From the NCBI RefSeq assembly GCF_003971235.1, contig NZ_CP034661.1:4340001-4404000 (forward strand): a stretch of DNA of 64,000 bases, in the 5' to 3' direction. The position numbers and the translations under genes were made by a program. Origin of the DNA: Chryseobacterium aureum (GTDB lineage Bacteria; Bacteroidota; Bacteroidia; Flavobacteriales; Weeksellaceae). The notes under the pieces were generated by a model. That model did no database searches, was not told where the DNA came from, and worked only from the letters and a program-made list of their open reading frames with translations. This document shows, piece after piece, positions 35,532 through 43,988 of the stretch (its first letter is position 1; each line of letters opens with the position of its first letter).

Positions 35532-35560
35532 GCTGTCTCAAAAAATGAGACAGCTTTTTT
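35532..35560 (+). terminator. terminator of S8 protease copy 2
   Basis: GCTGTCTCA and TGAGACAGC enclose a 5-base loop of A and are followed by six T. Confidence 0.9.
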
Positions 35561-35659
35561 ATTAACTAATTAAATACAAATAAGCTGTTGAAAATTTTAG
35601 TTGAAATCTTACAGATATACAGGTTTGTGTTCTTCTTTACTTATATTGAATTTTAATGA

Positions 35660-36244
35660 CTAGCTAATCTCCTCTTTAGAAATCCATTTTCCAACCGTAG
35701 GAGCCTGATAATTTCTCATCTTTTCCAACAGATCATCAATGGTATCGTTGATCAGCAGCATATCTCTGTTTACCTGTTTTAAAAATCCTTTATCCACCAT
35801 GGTTTGTACAAGTTTGATAAGATCATCATAAAATCCGTCAGTATTAAGAATTCCGATCGGTTTTTTGTGAAGCCCGAGCTGTGCCCAGGTAATCATTTCG
35901 AAAAATTCTTCCAATGTACCGTAGCCGCCGGGAAGAACGATAACTCCGTCGCAGAGATCATTCATTTTGGTTTTTCTTTCGTGCATGGTTTCCACGATGA
36001 TAAGCTCAGTCAGGTTTTTGTGAGCAATTTCTTTGGTTTGTAAAAATTGGGGCAGTACTCCTGTTACCTTTCCATTTTCACTTAAGGCGCCATTGGCTAC
36101 CGTTCCCATTAAGCCCGTTTCCGAACCGCCATAAACAAGCTGTATATTTTGTTTTGCCAGGGTTTGTCCAAGCAGAAATGCCTGCTCTTCATATATTTTA
36201 TCTGTGCCGAAACTTGAGCCGCAGAATACGGTTATACTTTTCAT
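35660..36244 (-). CDS. LOG family protein (TIGR00730), cytokinin riboside monophosphate phosphoribohydrolase-like
   Basis: The 194-residue Rossmann-fold protein starts MKSITVFCGSSFGTDKIYEE. LVYGGSETGLMGTVANGAL is the first nucleotide-binding loop and GVIVLPGGYGTLEEFFEMI is the PGGxGTxxE motif of LOG enzymes, which release bases from nucleoside 5'-monophosphates. I chose the ATG at 36244. The open frame continues 28 codons upstream only because it runs into a REP-like repeat, and family members start here. The physiological substrate in bacteria is uncertain. Confidence 0.92.
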   Translation of the reverse strand: MKSITVFCGSSFGTDKIYEEQAFLLGQTLAKQNIQLVYGGSETGLMGTVANGALSENGKVTGVLPQFLQTKEIAHKNLTELIIVETMHERKTKMNDLCDGVIVLPGGYGTLEEFFEMITWAQLGLHKKPIGILNTDGFYDDLIKLVQTMVDKGFLKQVNRDMLLINDTIDDLLEKMRNYQAPTVGKWISKEEIS

Positions 36245-36271
36245 TGTAAGGTTTATTTTTTTATGGTTTAG

Positions 36272-36363
36272 ATGCTTCGGCAAGCTCAGCATGACATCTC
36301 TAATACTAACTGTTTTTTTAGAAATCAATTTTTAGCAGCGTCATGCTGAGCCTGTCGAAGCAT
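36272..36363. repeat. REP-like inverted repeat, intact copy
   Basis: The left arm ATGCTTCGGCAAGCTCAGCA plus TGAC and the right arm GTCATGCTGAGC plus CTGTCGAAGCAT pair over 24 positions with two mismatches, around a 44-base loop. The sequence inside includes CTAATACTAACTGTT. A decayed copy lies at 58082-58178. It stands just upstream of the LOG gene. Confidence 0.85.
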
Positions 36364-36425
36364 TTTTATTTCAATTAAAACTAAAAATATCCAAAATCAT
36401 AAGACTTTGGATATTTACTATTAGT

Positions 36426-36845
36426 TTATTCTATTTTGGTTATTTCCCAGGTACCTTTCACTGCAAAAATAAGATGAAATAATCTGTTGATGAAATCAGC
36501 TCCTTTAAATTTCCAATGTCCGGAATAAGAGTTTTTAAGGTTTGACATGCCAGTGTAATAAATGGGTTTATGTTTCTCAGATTCATTTTCTATCCTTTTC
36601 CCGTTCATAGACACTGTTGTTTTTATAGGCATTTGTTTAATGAATTCTATGCTTTTATCATTAATCTTTCCTTTGATGGTTCCTATACCCCTGGTTCCAT
36701 AGTTGTGATCATTATCCTGTACGGTTCCTATAAAATTTTCCCCATCAAACTCTGTTATTTTTAATAAGAATTCAATTTCCTTATCATATAACTCAGAGCT
36801 TTGCCTGACGCTGTATTTATATTTTCCTTTCCAGGTTCCAATCAT
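36426..36845 (-). CDS. conserved-looking protein of unknown function
   Basis: The 139-residue protein begins MIGTWKGKYKYSVRQSSELY and alternates charged and beta-forming stretches (FLLKITEFDGENFIGTVQDN). It ends GTWEITKIE, so the GTW motif stands at both ends, as in lipocalin-like beta barrels. I recognise no family. There is no signal peptide. It lies 14 bases downstream of pepD and may be transcribed with it. Confidence 0.65.
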   Translation of the reverse strand: MIGTWKGKYKYSVRQSSELYDKEIEFLLKITEFDGENFIGTVQDNDHNYGTRGIGTIKGKINDKSIEFIKQMPIKTTVSMNGKRIENESEKHKPIYYTGMSNLKNSYSGHWKFKGADFINRLFHLIFAVKGTWEITKIE

Positions 36846-36859
36846 AACTTTTAATATGT

Positions 36860-38302
36860 TTATTTCTGAGGAATATTCGCTAAAATATCTTTCAGAAAGC
36901 TCCAGAATTTCTGTGTGGAAGAGATATTGGCTCTTTCATCTGGCGAATGGGCTCCTCTGATGGTTGGTCCAAAGCTTACCATTTCCATTTCAGGGTAGTT
37001 GGCACCGATGATCCCACACTCAAGACCTGCGTGGCAAGCTACCACATGAGGTTTTTCACTGAACTTTTCCGTGTAAAGTTTCTCCATCAGCTGTACGATC
37101 TCTGATCCTGGTTTGGGTTTCCAGCCCGGATAAGATCCGCTGAACTCAACATTCATTCCAGCCAGTTCTGCAACAGATTTCAACTGTTCAGCCACTGAAT
37201 ATTTGGATGAATCTACTGAAGATCTCGTAAGGTTTAAGATTTTAAGTTCTCCGCTTTTTAATTCTACTCTTGCCACGTTATTGGACGCTTCTACAAGATC
37301 AGCTACATCTGGGCTCATTCTGTACACTCCGTTGTGAAGTGCCTTTAAAGTAAGGATCACTTTTTTAGAATCTTCTTCAGAAACAGATTTGTCAGAAGAT
37401 GTGGAGTTCTCAATATGGATCTGAAGTCCCGGCTCTACAGTCGCAAATTCTTCTAAGATATCTTTTTTAAGAGCTGTTGCACTGTCTATAAATTCCTGAG
37501 CATTTCTCACAGAAACAAGAGCAGCACCTTCTCTTGGAATAGCATTTCTCAAGCCTCCGCTGTCGATAGAAATTAACTCAATATTTTGATTTTCCAGTCC
37601 GCTGTAAAGAAGTCTTCCCAAAATAACATTGGAGTTTCCGAATCCTTTATGGATATCCATTCCGGAGTGTCCTCCCTGAAGTCCTTTTACTTCAATTCTT
37701 ACAATTTGTCCTTTTGAAGCTTCTGTAGCATATGTCTGAGTGATGGTTACATCTACTCCTCCTGCACAGCCGATATCAATTTCATCATCCTCTTCCGTAT
37801 CAAGGTTTAATAGAATTTGTCCTGTAAGCTGTCCTGGTTTTAATCCCAAAGCACCTGTCATTCCTGTCTCTTCATCAATCGTGAAAAGAGCTTCGAATGC
37901 AGGGTGTGGAATATCTGAACTTTCAAGGATAGACATGATGGTGGCTACTCCTAAGCCGTTGTCTGCCCCTAAAGTAGTTCCTTTTGCCTTTACCCAGTCA
38001 CCATCAATTTCCATTTTAATTCCTTCTGTTTCAAAATCGAAATTCACATCATTGTTTTTCTGGCAAACCATATCAAGGTGCGATTGAAGCACAATAGATT
38101 TACGGTTTTCCATTCCTGCTGTGGCAGGTTTTTTAATGATAACGTTTCCTACTTCATCTACCGTAGTTTCCAGTCCCAAATTTTCACCAAATCCTTTGAT
38201 AAATGCGATCACTTTTTCCTCCTTTTTTGAAGGTCTTGGCACAGCATTTAGCTTGGAGAAATTTTTCCATATAATCTGCGGTTCTATATTAGATAATTCC
38301 AT
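36860..38302 (-). CDS. pepD: aminoacyl-histidine dipeptidase (M20C)
   Basis: The 480-residue protein matches PepD length. The metal-site residues are visible in order: SIVLQSHLDMVCQ (His, Asp), GTTLGADNGLGVA (bridging Asp), FTIDEETGMTGALGL (Glu pair), LLNLDTEEDDEI (Asp) and, near the end, PTIRGAHSPDERANIS (His). The lid domain lies at about 190-390. It is a cytoplasmic dipeptidase that cleaves Xaa-His and similar dipeptides with two zinc ions. A TAAATTTG box stands about 20 bases upstream of the start. Confidence 0.95.
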   Translation of the reverse strand: MELSNIEPQIIWKNFSKLNAVPRPSKKEEKVIAFIKGFGENLGLETTVDEVGNVIIKKPATAGMENRKSIVLQSHLDMVCQKNNDVNFDFETEGIKMEIDGDWVKAKGTTLGADNGLGVATIMSILESSDIPHPAFEALFTIDEETGMTGALGLKPGQLTGQILLNLDTEEDDEIDIGCAGGVDVTITQTYATEASKGQIVRIEVKGLQGGHSGMDIHKGFGNSNVILGRLLYSGLENQNIELISIDSGGLRNAIPREGAALVSVRNAQEFIDSATALKKDILEEFATVEPGLQIHIENSTSSDKSVSEEDSKKVILTLKALHNGVYRMSPDVADLVEASNNVARVELKSGELKILNLTRSSVDSSKYSVAEQLKSVAELAGMNVEFSGSYPGWKPKPGSEIVQLMEKLYTEKFSEKPHVVACHAGLECGIIGANYPEMEMVSFGPTIRGAHSPDERANISSTQKFWSFLKDILANIPQK

Positions 38303-38337
38303 TGAAATTTATTTTTCTCAAATTTACGAAATAAAAA

Positions 38338-38366
38338 ATGCTTCCGTGAGATACAGAAGCATTTTT
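38338..38366 (-). terminator. terminator of the CGC-ended lipoprotein gene
   Basis: ATGCTTC and GAAGCAT enclose an 11-base loop. T-rich tracts follow on both strands. It lies 19 bases after the lipoprotein stop and upstream of pepD. Confidence 0.7.
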
Positions 38367-38384
38367 GTATGATTTCGCTTTTTA

Positions 38385-38876
38385 TTAACATCCGCATTCG
38401 CCATAGATAGGAGTGCTGAATGTAGTGCCGTCCGGTTTCTCAATTGTCAGAGTTCCTTCAAACAGTAAAGCTTCTTCGCCTTTTATTTTTTTACCTTTTA
38501 CAGAAATTTTATAATCATCATTTTCTATTTCTTTGGTAAGCAGTTCGTCTACTTCCATATCGCTGGATGAGATAAGATTAAGAGCCAGCCTTTTGCCGTC
38601 CAGCATCATATACGCTGTTTTTCCGGCATCATCTGCATAAATGTATCTTTCATTTTCAAAATCAGCTTTGCTTGCTGCAAAATAACAGGAACATTCTTTG
38701 ATCTCTTTAGGAAAAGGAATGGTTCCTACCAGAATATTTCCTGAAGAAGCACGTGTTGAAGCGGTATCTTTAGCAATATGCAAAGAATCTGCAGGAGATG
38801 AAGCCGAGACGGTTTCCTTCTCTTTTTTGCAGGCTACTAATAGAAATGCGGAAAATGCAATGATTAAATATTTCAT
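38385..38876 (-). CDS. lipoprotein of unknown function
   Basis: The 163-residue protein has a lipoprotein signal (LIIAFSAFLLVACKKEK, Cys near 16), a Ser/Thr/Ala-rich linker and a domain starting at about 50 (NILVGTIPFPKEIKECSCYF). ECSC in mid-domain and ECGC at the very end look like a matched disulphide or metal pair. It is probably anchored to the outer or inner membrane, facing the periplasm. I recognise no family. Confidence 0.72.
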   Translation of the reverse strand: MKYLIIAFSAFLLVACKKEKETVSASSPADSLHIAKDTASTRASSGNILVGTIPFPKEIKECSCYFAASKADFENERYIYADDAGKTAYMMLDGKRLALNLISSSDMEVDELLTKEIENDDYKISVKGKKIKGEEALLFEGTLTIEKPDGTTFSTPIYGECGC

Positions 38877-38899
38877 GTGGTTGTGGTTTTATTATTTAT

Positions 38900-39505
38900 T
38901 TATCCTCTTGCTCTTTCAATAAGGGTCATCATTAATAAAGAAAGGATTACCAGACTTTCTTCCTCATCATCAATATCAATCAGTCTGTCCAGCTGGAATC
39001 TTCTTCCGAAGAATGAAGGCATTTTTTTCAGTTTAAAATAAGCTTTTCCGTCAATTCCTGTTACCGTATAGGACGGGTTAAGGAAATACCCTGTAAACAT
39101 CCCGATGATCGGGATTTCTCCTACAAAACTGTCCCAGAATCTTACCCATGCACTGTCTTCCTGAATTTTAAACTTAGGCTGATCCTGCGCGTCCAGAATA
39201 TCATAGCTCGCTTTCCAGAGAGAGCGCATCCCTTTTCTGGCTAATCTGCCAAAGTTTTTATTGTCAATAAGATCATTCAAAGAATAGGAAGCGTTAAAAT
39301 CAATCCATTGATTAGCTCTGATTCTGAAAAGTTCTTTAGACTTGCTTTCATCATTGAAAACGATGACATCTTCTTTCAACTTGAACATTTTCTGACGGAC
39401 ATACGCTACATAATTTCCGTTTCTGTCCGTAATGTTGAAGTCACTTGCTAAAGTAGTGATTTTGAATTTGAAATCCAGAGGATAATTGAGATTGTTAAGT
39501 ACCAT
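38900..39505 (-). CDS. LURP-one-related/Tubby-like fold protein
   Basis: The 201-residue protein has the LURP-one/scramblase-like pattern: DFKFKITTLASDFNITDRNG, YVAYVRQKMFKLKEDVIVFN, then DILDAQDQPKFKIQEDSAWV and YTVTGIDGKAYFKLKK. These are repeated beta strand-turn units of the Tubby-like fold. Relatives are cytoplasmic or membrane associated with unclear function. A TATATTTG -7 box stands 34 bases upstream. Confidence 0.75.
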   Translation of the reverse strand: MVLNNLNYPLDFKFKITTLASDFNITDRNGNYVAYVRQKMFKLKEDVIVFNDESKSKELFRIRANQWIDFNASYSLNDLIDNKNFGRLARKGMRSLWKASYDILDAQDQPKFKIQEDSAWVRFWDSFVGEIPIIGMFTGYFLNPSYTVTGIDGKAYFKLKKMPSFFGRRFQLDRLIDIDDEEESLVILSLLMMTLIERARG

Positions 39506-39652
39506 GTTAGTTAATTTTTTTCATATTTAATTAGAGCCGCAAATATAGAGGTTTTTTTAGAGTTATTAGGCAGGGAAGAAATGTAAAATATCATAATGAG
39601 ACATTGGGTAGGTTAGAATTTTAGAAGATGATTTTTGTGGAAAATAAACTTA

Positions 39653-39804
39653 AACGCAGCGTTCGCAAAGTTTGTTTACTGAATTTGTATGTTTTGTTCG
39701 CAAAGGCACTTCGTTCAGCAGCGAGATGAGCTTTCTTATTGCTTAGTGAAACGCCCTTGCGATCTTTTTAATGATTATAAAGATTCCTTAGCGGACACTG
39801 CGTT
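39653..39804. repeat. AACGC-ended intergenic element, copy B
   Basis: This 152-base element has outer arms AACGCAGCGTTCGCAAAG and CTTAGCGGACACTGCGTT and inner arms TTCGCAAAGGC and GCCCTTGCGATC. The middle has GGCACTTCGTTCAGCA. It is the best-preserved of three copies and has no coding capacity. Confidence 0.85.
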
Positions 39805-39828
39805 AAAATTTATTTATGTTATCCAGAA

Positions 39829-39875
39829 ATTCACAAGCAAAGCGAATTGAGGATTCATTATTAGCTATTAATTAT
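39829..39875 (-). repeat. fragment of the GTGAAT-type element
   Basis: The reverse complement reads TGAATCCTCAATTCGC then TTTGCTTGTGAATT, matching the left arm of the elements at 16500 and 45411. It directly follows copy B of the AACGC-ended element. Confidence 0.55.
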
Positions 39876-39888
39876 CAACTTTAATGCT

Positions 39889-39896
39889 TATTTTTG
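39889..39896 (+). promoter_or_regulatory. -7 box of recR, suggesting a leaderless mRNA
   Basis: TATTTTTG is an exact -7 box, and its last G lies only six bases before the recR ATG at 39902. Transcription should therefore begin at or next to the start codon. Confidence 0.45.
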
Positions 39897-39901
39897 TACC
39901 T

Positions 39902-40513
39902 ATGGATTACCCAAGTAAAGTGTTGGCAAAGGCAGTGGATGAAATTTCAGGACTGCCGGGGATTGGAAGAAAAACGGCTTTGAGGTTAGCCTTACATTTG
40001 TTGAAGCAGCCCAATTCCAGAGCCGTAAGTCTTGGAAACTCTCTGATTAATCTTGTCAACGAAATAAAATATTGCAAAGAATGTCATAATTTTTCAGATT
40101 TTGACATCTGTGAAATATGCAGCAATGAAAAAAGAAATGGCGAGCTGATCTGTATCGTTGAGGATGTACGCGATGTAATTGCTATTGAAAATACAGGGAA
40201 ATATACAGGAAAGTACCTGATCCTTGGCGGAAAAATTTCTCCCATGGAAGGAGTAGGACCGGGACAGTTAAATATTCCAAGCATTGAAAAGAAATTGAGT
40301 GAAGGAAAAGTAAAAGAATTTATTTTCGCACTGAGTGCTACTATGGAAGGAGATACCACGGCTTATTATATTTATAAGAAATTCAAAAACTTCAATGTGA
40401 ATTTCTCCAGTATTGCAAGAGGAATTTCTGTGGGAGATGAACTGGAATATGCTGATGAGATTTCTTTAGGAAGATCTATTATCAACAGGCTGCCATACAA
40501 CGAAAAAGATTAA
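39902..40513 (+). CDS. recR: recombination mediator protein RecR
   Basis: The 203-residue protein has a helix-hairpin-helix (ISGLPGIGRKTALRLALHLL), a four-Cys zinc finger (YCKECHNFSDFDICEICS) and a Toprim domain (LICIVEDVRDVIAIENTGKY). It acts with RecO/RecF to load RecA on single-stranded DNA gaps. I chose the ATG at 39902 (MDYPSKVLAK) over one six codons upstream. The upstream one overlaps the -7 box. A glycosyltransferase gene starts one base after the stop, so the two are co-transcribed. Confidence 0.96.
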   Translation: MDYPSKVLAKAVDEISGLPGIGRKTALRLALHLLKQPNSRAVSLGNSLINLVNEIKYCKECHNFSDFDICEICSNEKRNGELICIVEDVRDVIAIENTGKYTGKYLILGGKISPMEGVGPGQLNIPSIEKKLSEGKVKEFIFALSATMEGDTTAYYIYKKFKNFNVNFSSIARGISVGDELEYADEISLGRSIINRLPYNEKD

Positions 40514-40514
40514 T

Positions 40515-41348
40515 ATGAAGCTGTCTGTTATTATTGTCAACTATAATGTCACCCAATTGCTCCGCAGCTGCCTCCTGTCTCTTCAGAAATACATACAGGA
40601 AACAGAATATGAAGTAATAGTGATTGATAATGCTTCTACAGACACTTCGTGGGAAGATCTTATTCCTGAATTTCCCAGCATACATTTTATAGCTTCCGAA
40701 ACCAATGGCGGTTTTTCAAAAGCCAATAATCAAGCGGTCAAAACGGCAAAAGGAGAATATATACTGCTTCTGAATCCTGATACGGAATTTGAAGGTTTTT
40801 ATATGAAAGAACTTCTGGATTTTGCTGAAGCACAGCCTTCTTTCGGATGTCTGGGAGTGAATATGCATGATGCAGAAGGTAATTTTCTTCCTGAGAGCAA
40901 ACGTTCCGTTCCGGATATGTTTAATTCCTTTGAAAAGCTGTTTACCAATTTTAAAAAGAACAGCTCAAAATCCTATTACAGAAATGATATAGAGGAAAAT
41001 GCTGTGGCAGAAGTAGAAGTGATCACCGGAGCATTTTTATTGGCTAAAAAAGAGGTTTATGATACAATAGGAGGACTGGATGAAGCGTATTTTATGTATG
41101 GAGAAGATATTGATCTCTGCTATACATTTTTAAGAAACGGCTATAAAAATTTCTATTATGGGAAGGTTTCTATCCTCCATCACAAAGGAGAAAGTACCAT
41201 TAAGGATGAAGTGTACCTCAACAGGTTTTATGGAGCTATGCAGATTTTTATTGACAAATATTATAAAGAACAGAAACCTGTACAGTATTCATTTTTAAAG
41301 GCAGGACTTAAGCTCCGTCATCATATTGAAAAGATTAAACTCAAATAA
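40515..41348 (+). CDS. glycosyltransferase family 2 protein (rhamnosyltransferase-like)
   Basis: The 277-residue GT-A enzyme has LSVIIVNYNVTQLLRSCLLS, VIVIDNASTDTSWEDL, NGGFSKANNQAVKTAKGEY and LLLNPDTEFEG (the DxD-type metal site, here NPD). Later come VEVITGAFLLAKKEVYD and FMYGEDIDLCYTFLRNGYK. This is the layout of dTDP-rhamnose/galactofuranose-type GT2 enzymes working on cell-surface glycans. The acceptor is unknown. It follows recR by one base, and a terminator shared with the convergent secG gene lies four bases after its stop. Confidence 0.92.
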   Translation: MKLSVIIVNYNVTQLLRSCLLSLQKYIQETEYEVIVIDNASTDTSWEDLIPEFPSIHFIASETNGGFSKANNQAVKTAKGEYILLLNPDTEFEGFYMKELLDFAEAQPSFGCLGVNMHDAEGNFLPESKRSVPDMFNSFEKLFTNFKKNSSKSYYRNDIEENAVAEVEVITGAFLLAKKEVYDTIGGLDEAYFMYGEDIDLCYTFLRNGYKNFYYGKVSILHHKGESTIKDEVYLNRFYGAMQIFIDKYYKEQKPVQYSFLKAGLKLRHHIEKIKLK

Positions 41349-41351
41349 AAA

Positions 41352-41378
41352 AGCAACTCAATTTTGAGTTGCTTTTTG
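41352..41378. terminator. bidirectional terminator between GT2 and secG
   Basis: AAGCAACTCA and TGAGTTGCTT form a near-perfect stem with A-rich and T-rich flanks. It serves the convergent glycosyltransferase (+) and secG (-) genes. Confidence 0.85.
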
Positions 41379-41401
41379 TTTTATATAAGATGATATTCTT
41401 C

Positions 41402-41758
41402 TTATTTAGCTGGTGCTACAGGAGCTTTTTGTACCGGAGCTGTAGTAGAAGAAGCCGGAGCTGACTGTTTTGCAGGAGCTTCTTTCTTCGCTGGCTGCTG
41501 TTGTGCAGGAAGTACCTGAGAAGGCTTACCTGTAATAACAACGCTTAAAAGGATAAGAACGATGATAGTTCCGCCTAGAGTCCATGTTGCTTTTTCCATG
41601 AAATCATTGGTTCTCTGTACTCCGAACTGTGCAGATGATGCACCTCCGAATGTACTGGAAAGGCCTCCTCCTTTTGGATTTTGTGCCATAACAATAATTA
41701 CCAATAAAACACTGGCAACCATAATAAGAACCATCAATAGTGTAAATATAGTATCCAT
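41402..41758 (-). CDS. secG: preprotein translocase subunit SecG
   Basis: The 118-residue protein has a first membrane helix (FTLLMVLIMVASVLLVIIVM), the SecG loop motif AQNPKGGGLSSTFGGASSA and a second helix (TLGGTIIVLILLSVVIT). A Pro/Ala/Lys-rich C-terminal tail (QQQPAKKEAPAKQSAPASS) is longer than in E. coli but usual in Bacteroidetes. It is the auxiliary subunit of the SecYEG channel. A TAAATTTG box lies about 26 bases upstream of the ATG. Confidence 0.95.
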   Translation of the reverse strand: MDTIFTLLMVLIMVASVLLVIIVMAQNPKGGGLSSTFGGASSAQFGVQRTNDFMEKATWTLGGTIIVLILLSVVITGKPSQVLPAQQQPAKKEAPAKQSAPASSTTAPVQKAPVAPAK

Positions 41759-41844
41759 TAATTCTGATATCTTTTTGAATGGGCAAATTTAATCTTTTTT
41801 TACTGAATGACAAAAAAAGAAGTCGCCAAATGTTGATAAAAATA

Positions 41845-41872
41845 AAAACGGCAACCATTGTTGCCGTTTTTT
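41845..41872 (-). terminator. terminator of the M16 protease pair
   Basis: AAAACGGCAA and TTGCCGTTTT enclose a 6-base loop. A T-rich tail follows on the minus strand. It lies 19 bases after the stop of the second M16 gene. Confidence 0.85.
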
Positions 41873-41891
41873 CTATAAAAATAGGATGTTT

Positions 41892-43937
41892 TTATTTAAA
41901 ATCAGCATCAGTAGCCTTATTGATCTCATAAGATTTTACGGTCATGGTCATATCCATTCCCATTTGGCTTACAGAGATGGTGTAAGGCATTTTTACTCCG
42001 TTTACCTCTTTATAATTGGAGAATGTGGTTGGAATTGTCATTTCCTGACCCTTAGCTTTTACTTTTTTGGTTTCTCCGGTTTTTAATCCTGTTGCAACAC
42101 TGTAATAATACGTTGTGTCTCCACCTTTAATGGCATAAGAATCTTCACCTCCTATTTTTTCAATTCCGCTTAGTTTATAATCAGCAGATTTTGCAAAACC
42201 TAATTCTTCGAAAATTTCAGGGTTCTTTTGTTTTTCAGCAATTTCTTCCGGCGTGATATCCACTTTTTGTCCCATTTGCATAGAATAACCTGTTTTTCCA
42301 TCAAATACCTGCTTCTGAACAACCTGTCCCATTGCGGTAACAGTAGTAAGCTCTTTCCCGCCTTGTGCTTTCACAATTTTGAAGTCAATGTTTTGTCCCT
42401 GCATAGACATTGATGCATTTGTTGTATAAGATGTAATTTTCGCCAGATTAGCTTTTCCTCCTATAGCATTGATGTATTTATCCACTACAGAGGCAACCGT
42501 TACATTGGCGTCCACTTTCTGTACAGTTGGCTTTGCAACAGGATTAGCTTCTTTATCGAAATATTTTACAGGGTAGCCCAGTTTTTCGAGTCCTTCAGAA
42601 ATATCAGATGCTTTACCGGCAATGAAAATTCTGCTTTGGTTAGGTAAAATTGTAGCTTTTACAGCATTGGTAACATCTGCAGCAGTTACTTTATCAATAG
42701 ATTTTAAGTAGTTTGTATAGAAATCAGCGGGTAAATCCTGTACTTTTTGGTTTAAGGCAAATCTTGCAATGGTAGCAGGCTGTTCCAGAGACATGATAAA
42801 AGCTCCTTTCAGCTTAGCCTTGGCATTTGCCAATTCTTCCGGTTTCACAGTAGATATAGCGTTCAGTTCATTCATAAATTCCTTCACCGCTTTGTCAGTA
42901 ACTTCATTTCTCACACTTGCACTTGCAGAGAATTCCGGAGAATATTTGCTGGCAACCATTTCTGAGTAAGCCCCATAGGTGAATCCGTTTTTCTCACGAA
43001 GGTTCATGAAAAGTCTTGCTTCACCGCCTCCTCCAAGGATGTAGTTGGCGATGGTAGCAGGGAAGTAGTTGGCGTCTTTCATTTTCAGCGTGTTCAGGTT
43101 GCTTAATGACACCACAGACTGTACTGCGGAAGGAACATCCACTACGTTGATCTCTGTTTTTGCAACATTAGAAGCCGGCTCCAGTGGGGCAATAGGAGTA
43201 TTGGCTTTTTTCCAGCCGCTGAAAGCTTTTTCGATCAGAGGTTTTACCTGATCAAATTTTACATCTCCCACAATCACTAAGTAAGCATTGTCCGGAGCGT
43301 AGTATTTTTTGTATATATTCTGAACGTCAGCAAGCTGAATTTTGTTGATAGATTCCACCGTTTCAAATTCACCTCTTGAAGTATTTTTTCCATACATCAA
43401 AGCGTTAGAAACTCTTTCTGCAATAGAAGAAGCATTTTTTTCGTCAGCTTTTAATCCTTCGAGTGTTCTCTCCTTAGAGTTCTGAATTTCTTCCGCAGAG
43501 AATTTAGGATTAATGATCGCATCAGCCATCAGGTTTAATACCTCAGGGAAATATTTTGAAAGTGAGTTGGCAGAAGCACCTCCTGAAGAGAAATTAAGAT
43601 TGGCACCAAGATAGTCCACTTTTTTATTGAAATCATCTTTGCTGATGTTGGTAGTTCCGTTTTCGAACTGTTCAGCCATAATTCCGCTTACTCCGGTTAC
43701 CGGACCTTCATTGTACGGAGGTCTGTCCATAGAAAGACTTGCGCTTACTCTTGGCAGCTTGTTGTTCTCAACCACCATTACCGTAAGACCGTTGCTCAGC
43801 TGGAAAGTTTTGGGCTTGGCAATGTTAATCGCAGGAGTAGGTCCCGGTTTTGGCATTGCATTAAGATCTATTTTTTGTGCTGAAACCATTCCTGTAAAGA
43901 AAAATGCTGCAGCTATATATGTTAATTGCTTTTTCAT
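41892..43937 (-). CDS. M16 family peptidase-like protein, non-catalytic, with C-terminal beta domain
   Basis: The 681-residue secreted protein has a signal peptide (LTYIAAAFFFTGMVSAQ). Two M16 domain halves span about 35-460. The zinc site HxxEH expected in the first half is replaced by GIMAEQFENGT, so it is non-catalytic. The last about 210 residues (VASVVDKYINAIGGKANLAK to ATDADFK) look like the LolA/MucB-type outer-membrane lipoprotein-sorting fold. It follows the catalytic M16 gene at 43989, as in two-subunit M16B enzymes where one partner lacks the metal site. I chose the ATG at 43937; the frame extends nine codons upstream. Confidence 0.88.
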   Translation of the reverse strand: MKKQLTYIAAAFFFTGMVSAQKIDLNAMPKPGPTPAINIAKPKTFQLSNGLTVMVVENNKLPRVSASLSMDRPPYNEGPVTGVSGIMAEQFENGTTNISKDDFNKKVDYLGANLNFSSGGASANSLSKYFPEVLNLMADAIINPKFSAEEIQNSKERTLEGLKADEKNASSIAERVSNALMYGKNTSRGEFETVESINKIQLADVQNIYKKYYAPDNAYLVIVGDVKFDQVKPLIEKAFSGWKKANTPIAPLEPASNVAKTEINVVDVPSAVQSVVSLSNLNTLKMKDANYFPATIANYILGGGGEARLFMNLREKNGFTYGAYSEMVASKYSPEFSASASVRNEVTDKAVKEFMNELNAISTVKPEELANAKAKLKGAFIMSLEQPATIARFALNQKVQDLPADFYTNYLKSIDKVTAADVTNAVKATILPNQSRIFIAGKASDISEGLEKLGYPVKYFDKEANPVAKPTVQKVDANVTVASVVDKYINAIGGKANLAKITSYTTNASMSMQGQNIDFKIVKAQGGKELTTVTAMGQVVQKQVFDGKTGYSMQMGQKVDITPEEIAEKQKNPEIFEELGFAKSADYKLSGIEKIGGEDSYAIKGGDTTYYYSVATGLKTGETKKVKAKGQEMTIPTTFSNYKEVNGVKMPYTISVSQMGMDMTMTVKSYEINKATDADFK

Positions 43938-43988
43938 TTGTAAAAATTTAATTTTAATAATCATAGGTAAACCTGAAAAGTTGAATGA

